From Rhodamnia argentea (taxonomy: Eukaryota; Streptophyta; Magnoliopsida; Myrtales; Myrtaceae), in NCBI RefSeq assembly GCF_020921035.1, contig NC_063151.1:33920934-33984933 (forward strand): a DNA stretch of 64,000 nt, written 5' to 3'. Shown piece by piece: positions 46,943 to 56,951 of this stretch (within the stretch, counting starts at the first letter, position 1; each line of letters opens with the position of its first letter). Under the pieces are notes generated by a model. It was not told the origin of the DNA, searched no databases, and worked only from the letters and a program-made list of their open reading frames with translations. Both the position numbers and the translations under genes were made by a program.

Positions 46943-47040
46943 CTTTCTTTACTTGATCATTGCTAGTTATCAGCGTGTAGAGATGAGATTTTTCTTCCAC
47001 CACCATAGCACAACACGAGCTTAGCAAACCTTTATAGTAA
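46943..47040 (+). repeat. Duplicate of SUN gene intron 3 sequence
   Basis: Matches 45992-46085, inside the last SUN intron: TTTCTTTACTTGAT(A/C), GTTGCTAGTT.TCAGC, ATGAGATTTT, CATAGCA, GCAAACCTT.ATAG. Same orientation, about 80% identical by eye. The match starts exactly where the EF-hand/zinc-finger fragment ends. Confidence 0.8.
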
Positions 47041-47317
47041 AAGAAGAGCATTGGTTGGTAGTAAACGCACGGGTTTTCACATGACTTAATCCTTCTTGTA
47101 TCAAATGAATTTCAGATATAGAATGTCTCTACAAAGATACCTCACTAAGAATATTACCATAGCATTTATCTCTATAATTGCCATGAAAATAAAATTACGG
47201 AAAAGATTGAATCGCAAGAATCAATGAGACTGCAACAAGGATTTAATCTCACTTTAAAGTCAAGAACTCGATGGAACCTCCTATAGTAGAATTGATCAAA
47301 GTATGGTTTCTGAATGC

Positions 47318-47666
47318 CGGGATAATTGTCCAGAAAGTGCTAAACCTATTACAGGGCAGCAAATATAGTCCTAAACTATTTCAATTAGGCCAATTTAGTT
47401 TTAAACCTTTTGACGATATGCCAATTTTAGTCGTCAATCTTCCGATTATGCCAATTTAGTTGTAAATATTTACAAGTTTAGCCAATTTAGTGCTAAACCT
47501 ATTATTTGAATAATCGGTCGAAAGGATTATAATGATAAATCATCAAAATGTATAGGACTAAATTGGCAAATGATCAAAAGGTTTAAGATTGACTTAGCAC
47601 AATAAAAGGTTTAGTACTATATTTATCACGGTATAATAGGTTTATGGCTTTTTGAATAATTTTCCA
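47318..47666. mobile_element. Long-TIR MITE (Mutator-like), about 349 bp, family C
   Basis: Inverted arms of about 100 bp: GGGATAATTGTCC, TAAACCTATTA, AAATATAGTCCTAAAC, CCTTTTGACGATATGCCAAT on the left, with corresponding inverse phrases on the right. Flanks TCTGAATGC (47309-47317) and TCTGAATGT (47667-47675) match 8 of 9, a Mutator-sized duplication. Non-coding. Confidence 0.82.
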
Positions 47667-47904
47667 TCTGAATGTCTGGGGACCGACTTTATTCAGGAAA
47701 TCCTCGACATGTAAATTCTTCTTTCAGGGGCCATGCGACTTGTCAATTGCCTGAGCCAGACAATAGTTTGTCCATGGTCAATCCAATTGCCACTGACGAC
47801 CCGATCTTCGCCTCGATCTGTCAAAAAAGCGACAACATTTGGAAAGTCATTGCCCTAACCGATGGATTTGCGCGTCAAATTCATGTAGCCAGTACGCCTA
47901 CGTC

Positions 47905-48417
47905 CTAACCGAGAAGAGAAAGATGGAGGCAAAGGCAAATGTTGAGGACACATACTGGAAGATCCTTGGGCGGGATCCGGATGATGTTGGCCAGTGCATA
48001 GTTGTCGACGAACAGATTGTGCGGGTGCGAGGACTTGTTCCTGTCGCGGTAGCATTTGGGGCAGAGATCGTAGGTCGGCCCTTTCGACTTGCCCTCGACG
48101 AAGCACTGGAGACAGGTGTAGAAGACGAGCTTGGCGATGGCCTTGCATTGTCTGCAGACCGGCCTCGTCTGGAACAAGTAGCAGCAGACGAGGAAGTCCT
48201 CGAACGTGAGATAACCGTCGCGGTCGGCGTCGAGCTCGGACGCCAAGTTGAGGGTCGAGCACCCCGGGTGGCACCGCTGGAGGTGCTCGCCGAACGCCTT
48301 CTTGGCGACGCGGCCCGGTTTGGCCTCTCTCAAGGTCGAGAACTCGGCCCGCGCGGCGTTCTTCGATCCTGGGTTCTTCTCAAAGAACAAGGAAGCGGCC
48401 AAACGGATGTCTTCCAT
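47905..48417 (-). CDS. EF-hand plus ZZ-like zinc-finger protein (gene 1)
   Basis: 170 codons from MEDIRLAASLFFEKN, chosen because the paralogue at 51345 starts at the matching place (MQELRSAARAHYSNN). The frame stays open upstream to 48657, so an 80-residue longer product is possible. One EF-hand loop, DADRDGYLTFED, has Ca-type ligands. Cysteine pairs follow (CRQC, CLQCF, CPKCY) with His residues in SSHPHNLFVDNY, a ZZ-like zinc-binding layout. A donor-like CCA/GTATGTG at 47955 lies where the paralogue has its intron region, so the last 16 codons could be intron read-through. Function unknown; calcium-dependent recognition is only inferred. Confidence 0.75.
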   Translation of the reverse strand: MEDIRLAASLFFEKNPGSKNAARAEFSTLREAKPGRVAKKAFGEHLQRCHPGCSTLNLASELDADRDGYLTFEDFLVCCYLFQTRPVCRQCKAIAKLVFYTCLQCFVEGKSKGPTYDLCPKCYRDRNKSSHPHNLFVDNYALANIIRIPPKDLPVCVLNICLCLHLSLLG

Positions 48418-49487
48418 TTGCGACGACGCTGCTGGTGATTTGTTCTTCTCGCACGTTCTGCAAAACTGGTTCCCTGCTTTATAAGTCGTGAAGTCTTCGT
48501 CAACCTCGATCCCCATCGTGTGTTTTCGAGTTCTCCACGCGGGGTCAGTTTCATGCATCAGTCTTAAATCTCCAGCGTCGACTTTTCTCGAGCCCTCGCA
48601 GGAACTTTCGTCATTTCGATTACATCCCAGAAACGAGAAAGACATTGAATGCGTCAAAGTTTACGTAACAATATATTTATTAGGAATCACGCACTAATTT
48701 AAAATGAATAAATAAATAATCCAAGCAAACAATCCTTGACTAGAATATAACAATAAAAAAACAAAATGCATCAAAGTCTAAAGTCTCGTATGGCAATATT
48801 TCTAATCTAGAAATTAACTTTTGCTTTTGAGCAAAAATTGATTTTTCTACTTCTCAAGAGAAGTAAATTTTTTTTTTTTATACTTATTCTTGGGGCAAAA
48901 AAGAAAATCCAGAAGTAGAAAAATGAAATTGCGTAACCAACGAATTTCTACTTCAGAAACATTTCAGAGGGAATTCTGCTCCAGCATTATTATCCTCCAT
49001 GCCCTCGGAAAATTTGTTATCGAAGATCATCCAAACTTGAGCTATATTTTCGCGCAGAAGCATTCTGCTAATCCACTAGTTTTCGAGAAAGTAGAAATAC
49101 AATTGATTATCTTCTCACAAGATCAAGGTACAAAGAAATTGAGAACACTCACAAATGCCGTCACGGACTCTCTTTTTCTTTTCTCTATTTTCTCTCTATT
49201 CTGCGCTAAATCTGTTGCTACTCTACGCTAAATTTTAATGCATTTCCGTGCTAAATATTTTGCTGCATCTCTATACTAAATATCTGCGCTAAATATTCTG
49301 CCTCTACTTTCAACTTAAAAACAAGAAAAAAAAAACCTTAATTAAAATATTAGGCTTCACTCGCTTACAATATTGCCGCTTTCTAAGATTTTTTTTTTTT
49401 TGAAACTTCCTAAGAGTTGGATGAGGAAAAAGACCGACCAGTGACTAGGTCAAATAATTAGATTTGCAAGTGGTCCAGGGGCATTTG
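48418..49487. other. Upstream region of gene 1 and intergenic DNA
   Basis: Up to 48657 the frame of gene 1 stays open. Beyond it is AT-rich DNA. Near 48800-48930 an inverted pair around TTTTTCTACTTCTCAAGAG and AGAAGTAGAAAAA suggests a small MITE. At about 49195-49310 a loose repeat of GCGCTAAAT-like words occurs. Confidence 0.5.
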
Positions 49488-50445
49488 GGGAAAATTTTAA
49501 TTAAGGGCCCGAAGTACCTTCGTTTTCTCAAATAAAGACTTGAAGTGTCATCCATATTTCAAACAAGAGTCCGAAATGATTATGCATGTTTCAAATATGG
49601 GTCTCTCCACTTCGGCAAGCCAACCAATTACACATTCGGGCCGATCGGAGGTATTTTCGTCAAAATACAATTTTAATTCAATTTTTAGTTAAATTAAATT
49701 TAAAAATTAAAATACAAAAAAAAGAGAGGAAACACGGGCGAGAGGCTACCCTCCCGCTTGTGGTTGCTAATGGGGTCGCTTGCACCTCGACGGGGGCGGC
49801 GACCCCACCGACCGGTGGCAAGGGCTAGCAAGCCCTCACCACGACCGTGATAGGGTCGCGATATGGAGACGGCCGTGACCCCCTCCCAAATCCGGGCAAG
49901 GGTCGTTGGTTGAGGGCGGCGGCCGTCCCTTGAACCCGGGCGAGGTGGCCGGCGACCCTCACCCGGATCCGGGAGGGGGTCGCAACCCTCTCCCGGTCGC
50001 GTCCCTCTTACAATCGCGGCGAGGGCCCGGTGACCCTCGCCACTTGTTGGTGGGGTCGCCGGCCCTCGTTGAGGGGCCGGCGACCCCGACGACAACCTTC
50101 ACCTCCCCACCAATGATGGGGCGGCGTCCACAAGCGAGAGGCAGCCCCTCCCACCTATGTGCTTTTTTTTTTAATTTTTTTTTAAATTTTAGAAAACTAA
50201 AAGATGAATAAACAAAGGAAGAAATTAAAAAATAAATAAATGATGAAAATGCCCCTAATTGATTAGTGAGAGGTCCTTTTTTGAGATTAATATGGTCACT
50301 TTAGGTTTTTATTTGAAACAATATTCACTTTAGGCCCTTATTTGAAATAATGATAGTACTTTAGGCCATTATTTGAAATAAAATTCAGTTCATACCCTTA
50401 TTTGAGAAAATAAAAGCATTTTGGGCTCTTAATTGAAAATTTCCT
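49488..50445. mobile_element. Mutator-like MITE, about 958 bp, family B copy 2
   Basis: The left end GGGAAAATTTTAATTAAGGG and the inverse of the right end GGAAATTTTCAATTAAGAGC are inverted repeats continuing through TCTCAAATAA phrases. It matches the nested element at 40780-41447 in design. Flanking 9-mers GGGCATTTG and GGAAATTTG agree at 7 of 9. It carries a GC-rich interior at 49730-50160 (GGCCGGCGACCCTC repeated in both directions). Confidence 0.75.
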
Positions 50446-50639
50446 GGAAATTTGTATAGGCTTTCCGCTCTTTTCCATGAAACCTGGTGAGCAACTTCCA
50501 CAACGAGAGAGAGAGAAGCGTAGTTGAATGAGAAGGGGTATGGTGTCGGACCAAGCCACAGCCAAAAACATGTGCTTAATTCTATAATAATAATAATAAT
50601 AAATAATAAATCACAAGTATGAACTCTTTTTGACTAGAA

Positions 50640-50993
50640 AAATTCTAAATTTTTTGCTTAGTTTCGCCGAGGCACCGACGACTCTGTCGGCCTTTGCCGC
50701 CTTGGCTGAGTCCCCCACCAGCAGTGGGCCGACGGCCACAGATTGGAAGGGCAGCCTTCCCGCTTGCGTGGCTATTTCTTTTTGTTTTTTTACTTTTAAA
50801 AAATAAAAAAGGGAAAAAATAGAGAGAAAATGAACAAAAAATCAAAATGGGAAATGACGAAAATACCTTTTAGGTTAGACCCTTTTTTGAAATATTATGA
50901 CCATTTCAAATTCTTACTTGAAATATACTATGTTATTTCGGGTTCTTATTTGAAATAAAATTCACTTGGGGTCTAATTTAAAATTTTCCAAAA
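50640..50993. repeat. Family B MITE, right-arm fragment
   Basis: Has the GC-rich core (GGCCGACGGCCACAG-like, 50690-50770) and the right arm (CCCTTTTTTGAAATATTATG, CACTTGGGGTCTAATTT, AAATTTTCC) of family B, but the left arm is lost. Confidence 0.65.
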
Positions 50994-51344
50994 AAAAACC
51001 GAAAGCCCACTTTTCAATGTGATCGGACACATCCGACCAAAAAAAAAAAAAAAAGTTGATCGGACGCCATGGCCCTCGCGTGGGCCCCGCACAGATTTTT
51101 TTATGAAAATTGTGGACCCTACGGTCTTGTCCAACGTAAGAAGTCGAACGTCGTATATTCTGCGTCTGACCCTTCTTCATGGCAATTGGCAAATTTCAGG
51201 ACAGGGTAAAGCTCCCGTTTACTTTGACTTGGATTTGGTCAAGCAAAGACTTCAAATCTATTTAGGGAAGCTCTTGCCTTTGAAATCATCATCGACAACC
51301 AACCAAACCATCTGATCTAACCGATCCGTCCTAGGAAGAGCTCA
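50994..51344. other. Upstream region of EF-hand/zinc-finger gene 2
   Basis: Likely promoter and leader of the plus-strand gene at 51345. No TATA box stands out. Confidence 0.45.
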
Positions 51345-52296
51345 ATGCAAGAACTCAGGTCTGCCGCGAGAGCGCACTACTCCAATAACCCGGACTTCAG
51401 CAAGGCGATCGGAGCGATCAGCCGCCGTGTCGACCGCGAATTCCACAACGCGGTGAATTACCAGGCGTTCGTGACCCTGGTCGAGGAGAGGTCCCGACGC
51501 TGCACTTCCGATGCCCTGTTCCGGCAGCTGGACCGGGGCGGGAAGGGCCATCTCGACCAGGACGACCTGCTCGTGCTGTACTATCTGATGGACACGAGAG
51601 GTGACTGCTCCCACTGCCGCGACGTCCTGAGGAGCGTCTACTACACCTGCCTCCCCTGCTTCGACAACTGCCGGGCGCCAAACAGCCCGTCTTTCCACAT
51701 CTGCGGTGCTTGTTACCGCGCCAAGTCCTTCGACCACCCGCAGCACGATGATTTCGTGGACAATTACGAGTTGCTGCAGCTGAGGAGATCCCAAAGATTG
51801 AACTGGGTAAAAAGAAAATCCTCCCCATCTTCTTCTACTTTTCCTTCTTTCGTTTCAGTCGGCAAACTCAAATGTTATTCTCTCTATGAAGAATCACGAA
51901 CGAAAAAGATTGAAACGTTCTGCTTTTGGGTCTTCCTAGTGGTTCATCTGGTGAGAGAAAAATCAGACCACTCATATGGGTTTTCACTCACGAACATTTT
52001 CATTCTTTGTTGGCGATGATGATCAGGGAGAGCTCCGACGAGCGGTGCCGCAAGACGTGGCGGCTGGGTTGATAGTTAGAGGAATCGAAGAAGCATGCCA
52101 CAAGGGGGAGGCAATAGCTCTGCAATTGGGACAAACCAATATGGCTGATGACCACCTGGACCAAGCTACCGACGCTGCGAGCGATGCCCCGGGCCCTGAT
52201 CTCGACACCGATTCATGGCTGAACGCCTTCACCACCGCACGGCATGGATGGGGCGACAACGTGAGGGAATGGATTCACGACTTCTTAGTGCAATAG
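51345..52296 (+). CDS. EF-hand plus ZZ-like zinc-finger protein (gene 2)
   Basis: Two exons, 51345-51806 and 52027-52296 (donor TGG/GTAAAA, acceptor GATCAG/GGAGAG), joined to 243 codons. It begins MQELRSAARAHYSNN. An EF-hand-like loop, DRGGKGHLDQDD, lacks acidic residues at positions 3 and 5 and may bind Ca poorly. Cysteine/histidine positions CSHC, CLPCF, CGACY and DHPQHDDFVDNY match gene 1. Exon 2 adds a tail absent from the visible part of gene 1 (GIEEACHKGEAIALQLGQ, then WLNAFTTARHGW near the end). Exon 1 is GC-rich. It is transcribed divergently from gene 1, about 2.9 kb away with two family B MITEs between them. Function unknown. Confidence 0.78.
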
Positions 52297-53694
52297 AATA
52301 CCTTCATCTATCTAGCTTCTCCTCCTTGGAGGACTTACATTAAATCTTCCTTTGAAATAACTGTCTTCTTTGCCTTATCCGGTGAAAACAATGTCATTTG
52401 CAAGTCTGAACTCTTTTTTTCTACCCTGACATTTTCGCACGACAGATGCAACTCGTCGCCTATTTCAAACAGGCAATATAACAACAAGAAAGTATGCTAG
52501 GACAGGAACCATTGACTTGGCATCTGATTCAAGGACAGTTTTTCTGCAAATTCTTAAACAAATTGCATCGAAGGTGTAGAGCGAGAGAGGGCTCTCCCAT
52601 TAGTTGAATCAGATTTAATCCCTTTAGATCAAAGACAACATCGCCATTCAGGGATCGGGCAATTTTTTAGGGTCCTCAAAAGGATCTTATGTCCTAAACA
52701 TAGTCCATGGGGGAGGATCTCCATATTGAGTCTGAAAATCAACATAATGGCCAGCTCAGCAATTTACCACCTTAAGAAACCTGCTCCGGAAAAGATGAAT
52801 TGTTTCTTCCAGTGATGATGCCAATTAAAGGCCAATGATATAGCCTTGAAGCCGCCGCTGCGGATCAGGGTCCTGGGGGCATTTGGCTCGGCTTTTGGGG
52901 AATTGCAAAAGACTTTTGCCCGAAAGGTTTTCATTAAAAGCCTTGATCAACTTCAAATACACTGCACATGCTAGAAGCAACCAACCTCAGGAAGAAGTGA
53001 AATTTGGGCGCTAGCCCAACAAAAGAGACATGCAACTGTCACGAGCCGGCACTTTCTTGGTCGTGGGATAGGCCGTGCAGCGCCTCGCAAGTCTTTCACA
53101 CCAGGCCAGCCTTCTTTCTCGTGTTGTCCACTAGAACAGTTAGCCGAATGACTTTTTCTTATCGAATCATATTACGCTCGGCTTAGTTTGGGCATCCGTT
53201 ACATTGAGCAAGACGAGCAGATTACTTTAGACGCCACAACTGGTTTCGGCCTGCCATGGCCTCATTAGGAGAAAGGCATAAGCTCCCGATCGGTTTGTAC
53301 ACGGGAGGCCAACCTCACCTTCAGAGCTCCCTAGAGAAATATTATTCCTATTTTCAAACTCCTAGCACAAACCGCCTTGATGCCACTCCCACGGATCCAA
53401 TATATTGCATCTTATCTTCTGCATTGTTCACTCACCATGACAATACCATAAGATCAACTCCAAGGTTATACGAGTATGGGAGAACTTGAGACACGAGAGT
53501 TTCGACTCGCCAAGTCATACATTTGTACAGATGGGGACAACGAAACAACCGGTTCATGTCACAAGCACATGATTATTATCGTTGAGAGCATCATAATTTA
53601 CGATGCATGATAAGATAATCTCTAAAGTTTCCTAGAGGAAGTCAAGGTCGGAGGCGATCGGGTATGGCGGTCTCATTGTGGTGAAATTGTTCAA
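52297..53694. other. Intergenic with duplicated segment
   Basis: No recognisable gene. Includes the 52537-52753 duplicated segment. Short ORFs at 53004-53186 and 53256-53489 have no known domain. Confidence 0.5.
52537..52753. repeat. Direct duplicate of 55732-55943, copy 1
   Basis: Shares GTTTTTCTGCAAAT.CTTAAA, AGAG.GCTCTC..ATTAG, AATC..ATTTAATCCCTT, CATCGCCAT.CAGGGATC and ACATAATGGC with the copy 3.2 kb downstream, same orientation, about 75-80% identical by eye. Nature unknown. Confidence 0.78.
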
Positions 53695-53870
53695 GAAGTC
53701 ATAAATCTATTATACGAAGGGCAATTCAACTTTAAAGCTTTCAATTATGCTAGTTTAGCACGAAACCTTTTAACGATTTTTCAATTCAGTTTTAAAATTT
53801 TCAATTGCGTTAATTAAATCCTAAACCTTATGAAACTTTTTCAATTTAGTGCTAAACCTATTATTTGGAA
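53695..53870. repeat. Family C MITE arm
   Basis: Contains GTCATAAATCTATTATACGA, TTTAGCACGAAACCTTTTAA, TTTCAATTTAGTGCTAAACC and TATTATTTGG, matching the 47318-47666 element. The opposite arm is not clear; a partial match lies near 53990-54018. Confidence 0.55.
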
Positions 53871-54024
53871 AAAAAAAAAAAAGTAGCATACAGATATCGG
53901 TAAGAGTTCTCGCAGATCTCCCTATTATTGGGAAACCTACGGAAGTCAGAATGGGAAGAGGAAAAGGAAATCTTAAAGGTTGGATTGGCAAAATTGAAAA
54001 GTTTAGAACCGAATTGATCCCCAC

Positions 54025-54960
54025 ACAGTAGAAGGCCTATTTGGTAACTTTTTTGATTCTCTATTTTTCTGTTCTATTATTTCCCGGAGCAGAAAAGAAG
54101 AGAAATCCGTTTGTCATTTGAGAAAAACAAGCTTAGTGCAACTTAATGCTTGTCTTTACAATCACGAGTTCACCCCCGGTTCTTGCCCTTGCCACCTGTT
54201 GTCGGTCACCGCTCGTCTCTGGTCATCGTTGCTCTTCACCGCTCACGGTTGCCGGTCATTGCCGCTACCAATCGCAGTTCATTGCCGCCCTCGGTGGTCA
54301 AGCCCCATCGTCGCCGGTATGGCAGTCCTCGCCGCCAGTATATTTTTTTATGGTCATACGAAACCGTTAGTTTTTGGGGAAGCGTGAATTGATATTTGGT
54401 GAGGGTGTATTGTTTTGGCTATTTACGGCAAGGAGGGAAGATTAGTAGACAAGGAAACAACTTTTATTGAGTGGAAAATGATTACAAGACTTTGGGTGTT
54501 TGACTAGTTCTTTTCTCTTTTTCTTCTCTACTTACAAGAGCACTAACAAGCCTATTTATAGGCAAATTCCACCGACATTACAATCAACATATGGTGAATA
54601 CATGGCCCACGTGTCTTTATTGCTAACCATGTACACTTTGACTTGTCAACCAAGATTTTTCTACACACTCTAGACTATTCTATACTACTCCTCTGCCGTA
54701 TGAGGACTAGATATTTGAGGATTTTTCTGGATTTTTCTGGTAAATGGATCAATTCTTAACAGAAACTCATTTCTATTATTTTCTATTCTGGGAATATAAA
54801 TTTTGTACAGTTTTCAAATGTGTTCTTTTTTTCAAAAGCTCGTTAAAAAAAACTATTTTCAAAAGGAAATTATCTCCAAGAACAGAAATATTACCTTACA
54901 TACCCTTAAAATTTTTTGGACAATTATCCTGTTTCACTAATGTCAGGCTCCTGGTAGAAT
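54025..54960. repeat. Transposon debris: probable split hAT-like MITE around an LTR-like block
   Basis: 54033-54120 (GGCCTATTTGGTAACTTTTT, then TTCTGTTCTATTATTTCCCG) and about 54750-54860 (AACAGAAACTCATTTCTATT and following) look like two arms of one AT-rich MITE. Between them, 54400-54740 resembles a minus-strand copia LTR (CCTATTTATAGGCAAATTC near 54560 is an inverted TATA). Borders are uncertain. Confidence 0.35.
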
Positions 54961-54979
54961 TTTGATCTGTTAATGCTTG

Positions 54980-55205
54980 AGCAGCCACAAAGTTCTACAA
55001 CTTGGACAGATTTCTGGAAGATTTTTTTAGTCTCTTGCCATCACCCAAATCGAGTGCATGTCAAGCCTTTGGAGGAACTCCATTAGAGGGAACCTCTGAC
55101 AATCTGCTGCAACCTTCGGGAGTGGAACCAGAGAGGTTAGTGGCCTTCAATTTCGGTCAAATCTGTAGCCAAACTAGCTCTTCAGATTCAATGAACAAGA
55201 AATGA
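54980..55205 (+). pseudogene. Possible terminal exon remnant of an unidentified gene
   Basis: The frame ending at 55205 reads FLEDFFSLLPSPKSSACQAF, then GGTPLEGTSDNLLQPSGVEP and ERLVAFNFGQICSQTSSSDS before a stop. Its composition is protein-like with little low complexity, but I do not recognise the family and find no matching exon upstream. It could be chance. Confidence 0.3.
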
Positions 55206-55244
55206 GAACATAAAGACGAGTATCATAATTTCATACTCAAATTA

Positions 55245-55620
55245 GGGGGAAAATATCAAAAACCGTCCTGCACATATTGCATCGGTATCAATATAGTCGT
55301 AAATATTTCAATTGAATCAATTTAGTCCTAATCATTTTGACGATTTGTCAATGTAGTTCATCAGGCCAACTTTGACCATTAGAAAAAGTGTTAAAAAAAG
55401 TCCAAAACCTGTTATATTGATACCAATTCAATCATTAATTGTATCAAGTTAGTCTTAAATCTTTTTATATTTGTACTAATTGAAGCTATAAGGTCAAATT
55501 TGATTAGAAATCGTGATAGTAGATGTTGCCGTTCTACGTGGCACGATCGCGCCGGGCGTGAACTTTTTAAATAATTTTTCATTAGCTTTTTATTAGTTTT
55601 TCATTTTTCTTTTCTTTAAT
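55245..55620. repeat. Family C MITE-like element
   Basis: Contains ATCAATATAGTCGTAAATA, CAATTTAGTCCTAATCATTT, CTACGTGGCACGATCGCGCC and inverse phrases, as in the other family C copies. Ends and target duplication are not resolved. Confidence 0.55.
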
Positions 55621-55731
55621 TTTTTAATTGAGGGCCAACGAGGGTTGCCCGCCGGCAACGGCCAAGGGCCATCGACTCTTGACAGCACTAGGCAAGGGCG
55701 TCGCGGGTCTCGCCGGCACTGATGCAATGAT

Positions 55732-55943
55732 AGTTTTTCTGCAAATGCTTAAACAATGTATATCAAGCATATAAAGCAAGAGAGGCCTCTCAATTAGCGG
55801 AATCAAATTATATCCCTTCAAATCAAGCCCAAATCGCCATCCAGGGATCATAGGCAATTTCTTCAGACTACTTAAAATAATCTTAATCCTAAAACCTAGT
55901 CCTCGGCGGATCTCCATATTTAGTCTCAAAGTCCACATAATGG
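55732..55943. repeat. Direct duplicate of 52537-52753, copy 2
   Basis: See the copy at 52537-52753. The left similarity edge is TAGTTTTTCTGCAAA and the right edge is ACATAATGGCAGA. Confidence 0.78.
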
Positions 55944-56324
55944 CAGAGGATCTCCAAATTCTGCATTTATTATTATTATTTTTTGTTCTCTTCCCTTTTT
56001 CTACTAGAAAAGCAAAGCCGATCAAACTCAGATACCTTTTTGATGGTCTCACTCGCACATGGGTCCTAGATCGGTGCAACAACGAACCCGTATCTCCCAT
56101 GTACGAGCTCGGTATTAGGTCTGCTCCCCTTAATTCAAGTATCTTTACGCCGAACTTCGTCCCTTTCTCTAGAACGAACAATGAAGTTTGCTATTGGACT
56201 CGCATTTCTACACCACAATGTCCACTGCTAGGAAATCGTGTTGGTCATCAGAGTCTTTCCTCGATATATTCATCAAACATCGAAACATATTTGGAGCCAC
56301 TAATTAACCATATGCTCCGATACC

Positions 56325-56580
56325 ATTTGTTAGGATTAAGCAAACAAACACAATGAAATAATGAGTAAAGGGAAAAAAGATAAACAAGACACAAGATTTA
56401 TCCTAGTTCATCTTTAAACATTGGTTACATCCAGCAAGTTGTTCCATTATAATTAATAGCTCCCACCTTCGTGTTACAACTTTTAATTACAAGTGAAAAA
56501 GACTACAAATATAAAATACAGTAGCTATTTATAGGTACAAGTCCAAACTACCAGTAAAAAGCCATCTGACATGGGGCGTT
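56325..56580 (-). repeat. Copia-type LTR fragment with primer-binding site, minus orientation
   Basis: Read on the minus strand, an LTR end CCTAACA is followed two bases later by TGGTATCGGAGC (plus 56312-56323), one base from TGGTATCAGAGC, the initiator-Met-tRNA primer site of many plant copia elements. An inverted TATA-like GCTATTTATAGG lies at about 56523. The far LTR edge was not located, and no pol is adjacent. Confidence 0.55.
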
Positions 56581-56951
56581 ACGCTATGCAACTCTCTTTC
56601 TGTGGCGGGCCTCTCGAGACATGGGTTTATAAAATAAGAGTAGCGTCACGGATAAAAGTTCATAAGACTGATTTACAGAACGGTTCGACAAACTTAGATC
56701 TGTATTTAGAAAGTGAACCGTCTGCTGTATCCTCTGCGAGTCTAAAGTTCCTTGAGTTGTCTGGCGATTTTACATGATCCTGCGAGAGGTGTACTAGGAT
56801 AAACCACTCTTCGTCTCTCCAGCATTCTTGTTTGGAAAAGAAGAACAACGAACCAGCGTGCCTCAAAAGTAATCTTTCTCCTCTTATTCTTGGGACAATC
56901 ATTGGCGGGAAAAAGACAAGAAGAACACATCACAACCACTTGTAGCTGATT

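Noticed and set aside
47839-48438. 199-codon plus-strand ORF opposite EF-hand/zinc-finger gene 1
   Set aside because: Shadow of the minus-strand gene, which has the EF-hand and zinc-ligand pattern.
55624-56181. 185-codon minus-strand ORF
   Set aside because: It runs through the duplicated segment at 55732-55943, whose sister copy has no such frame, and shows no recognisable domain.
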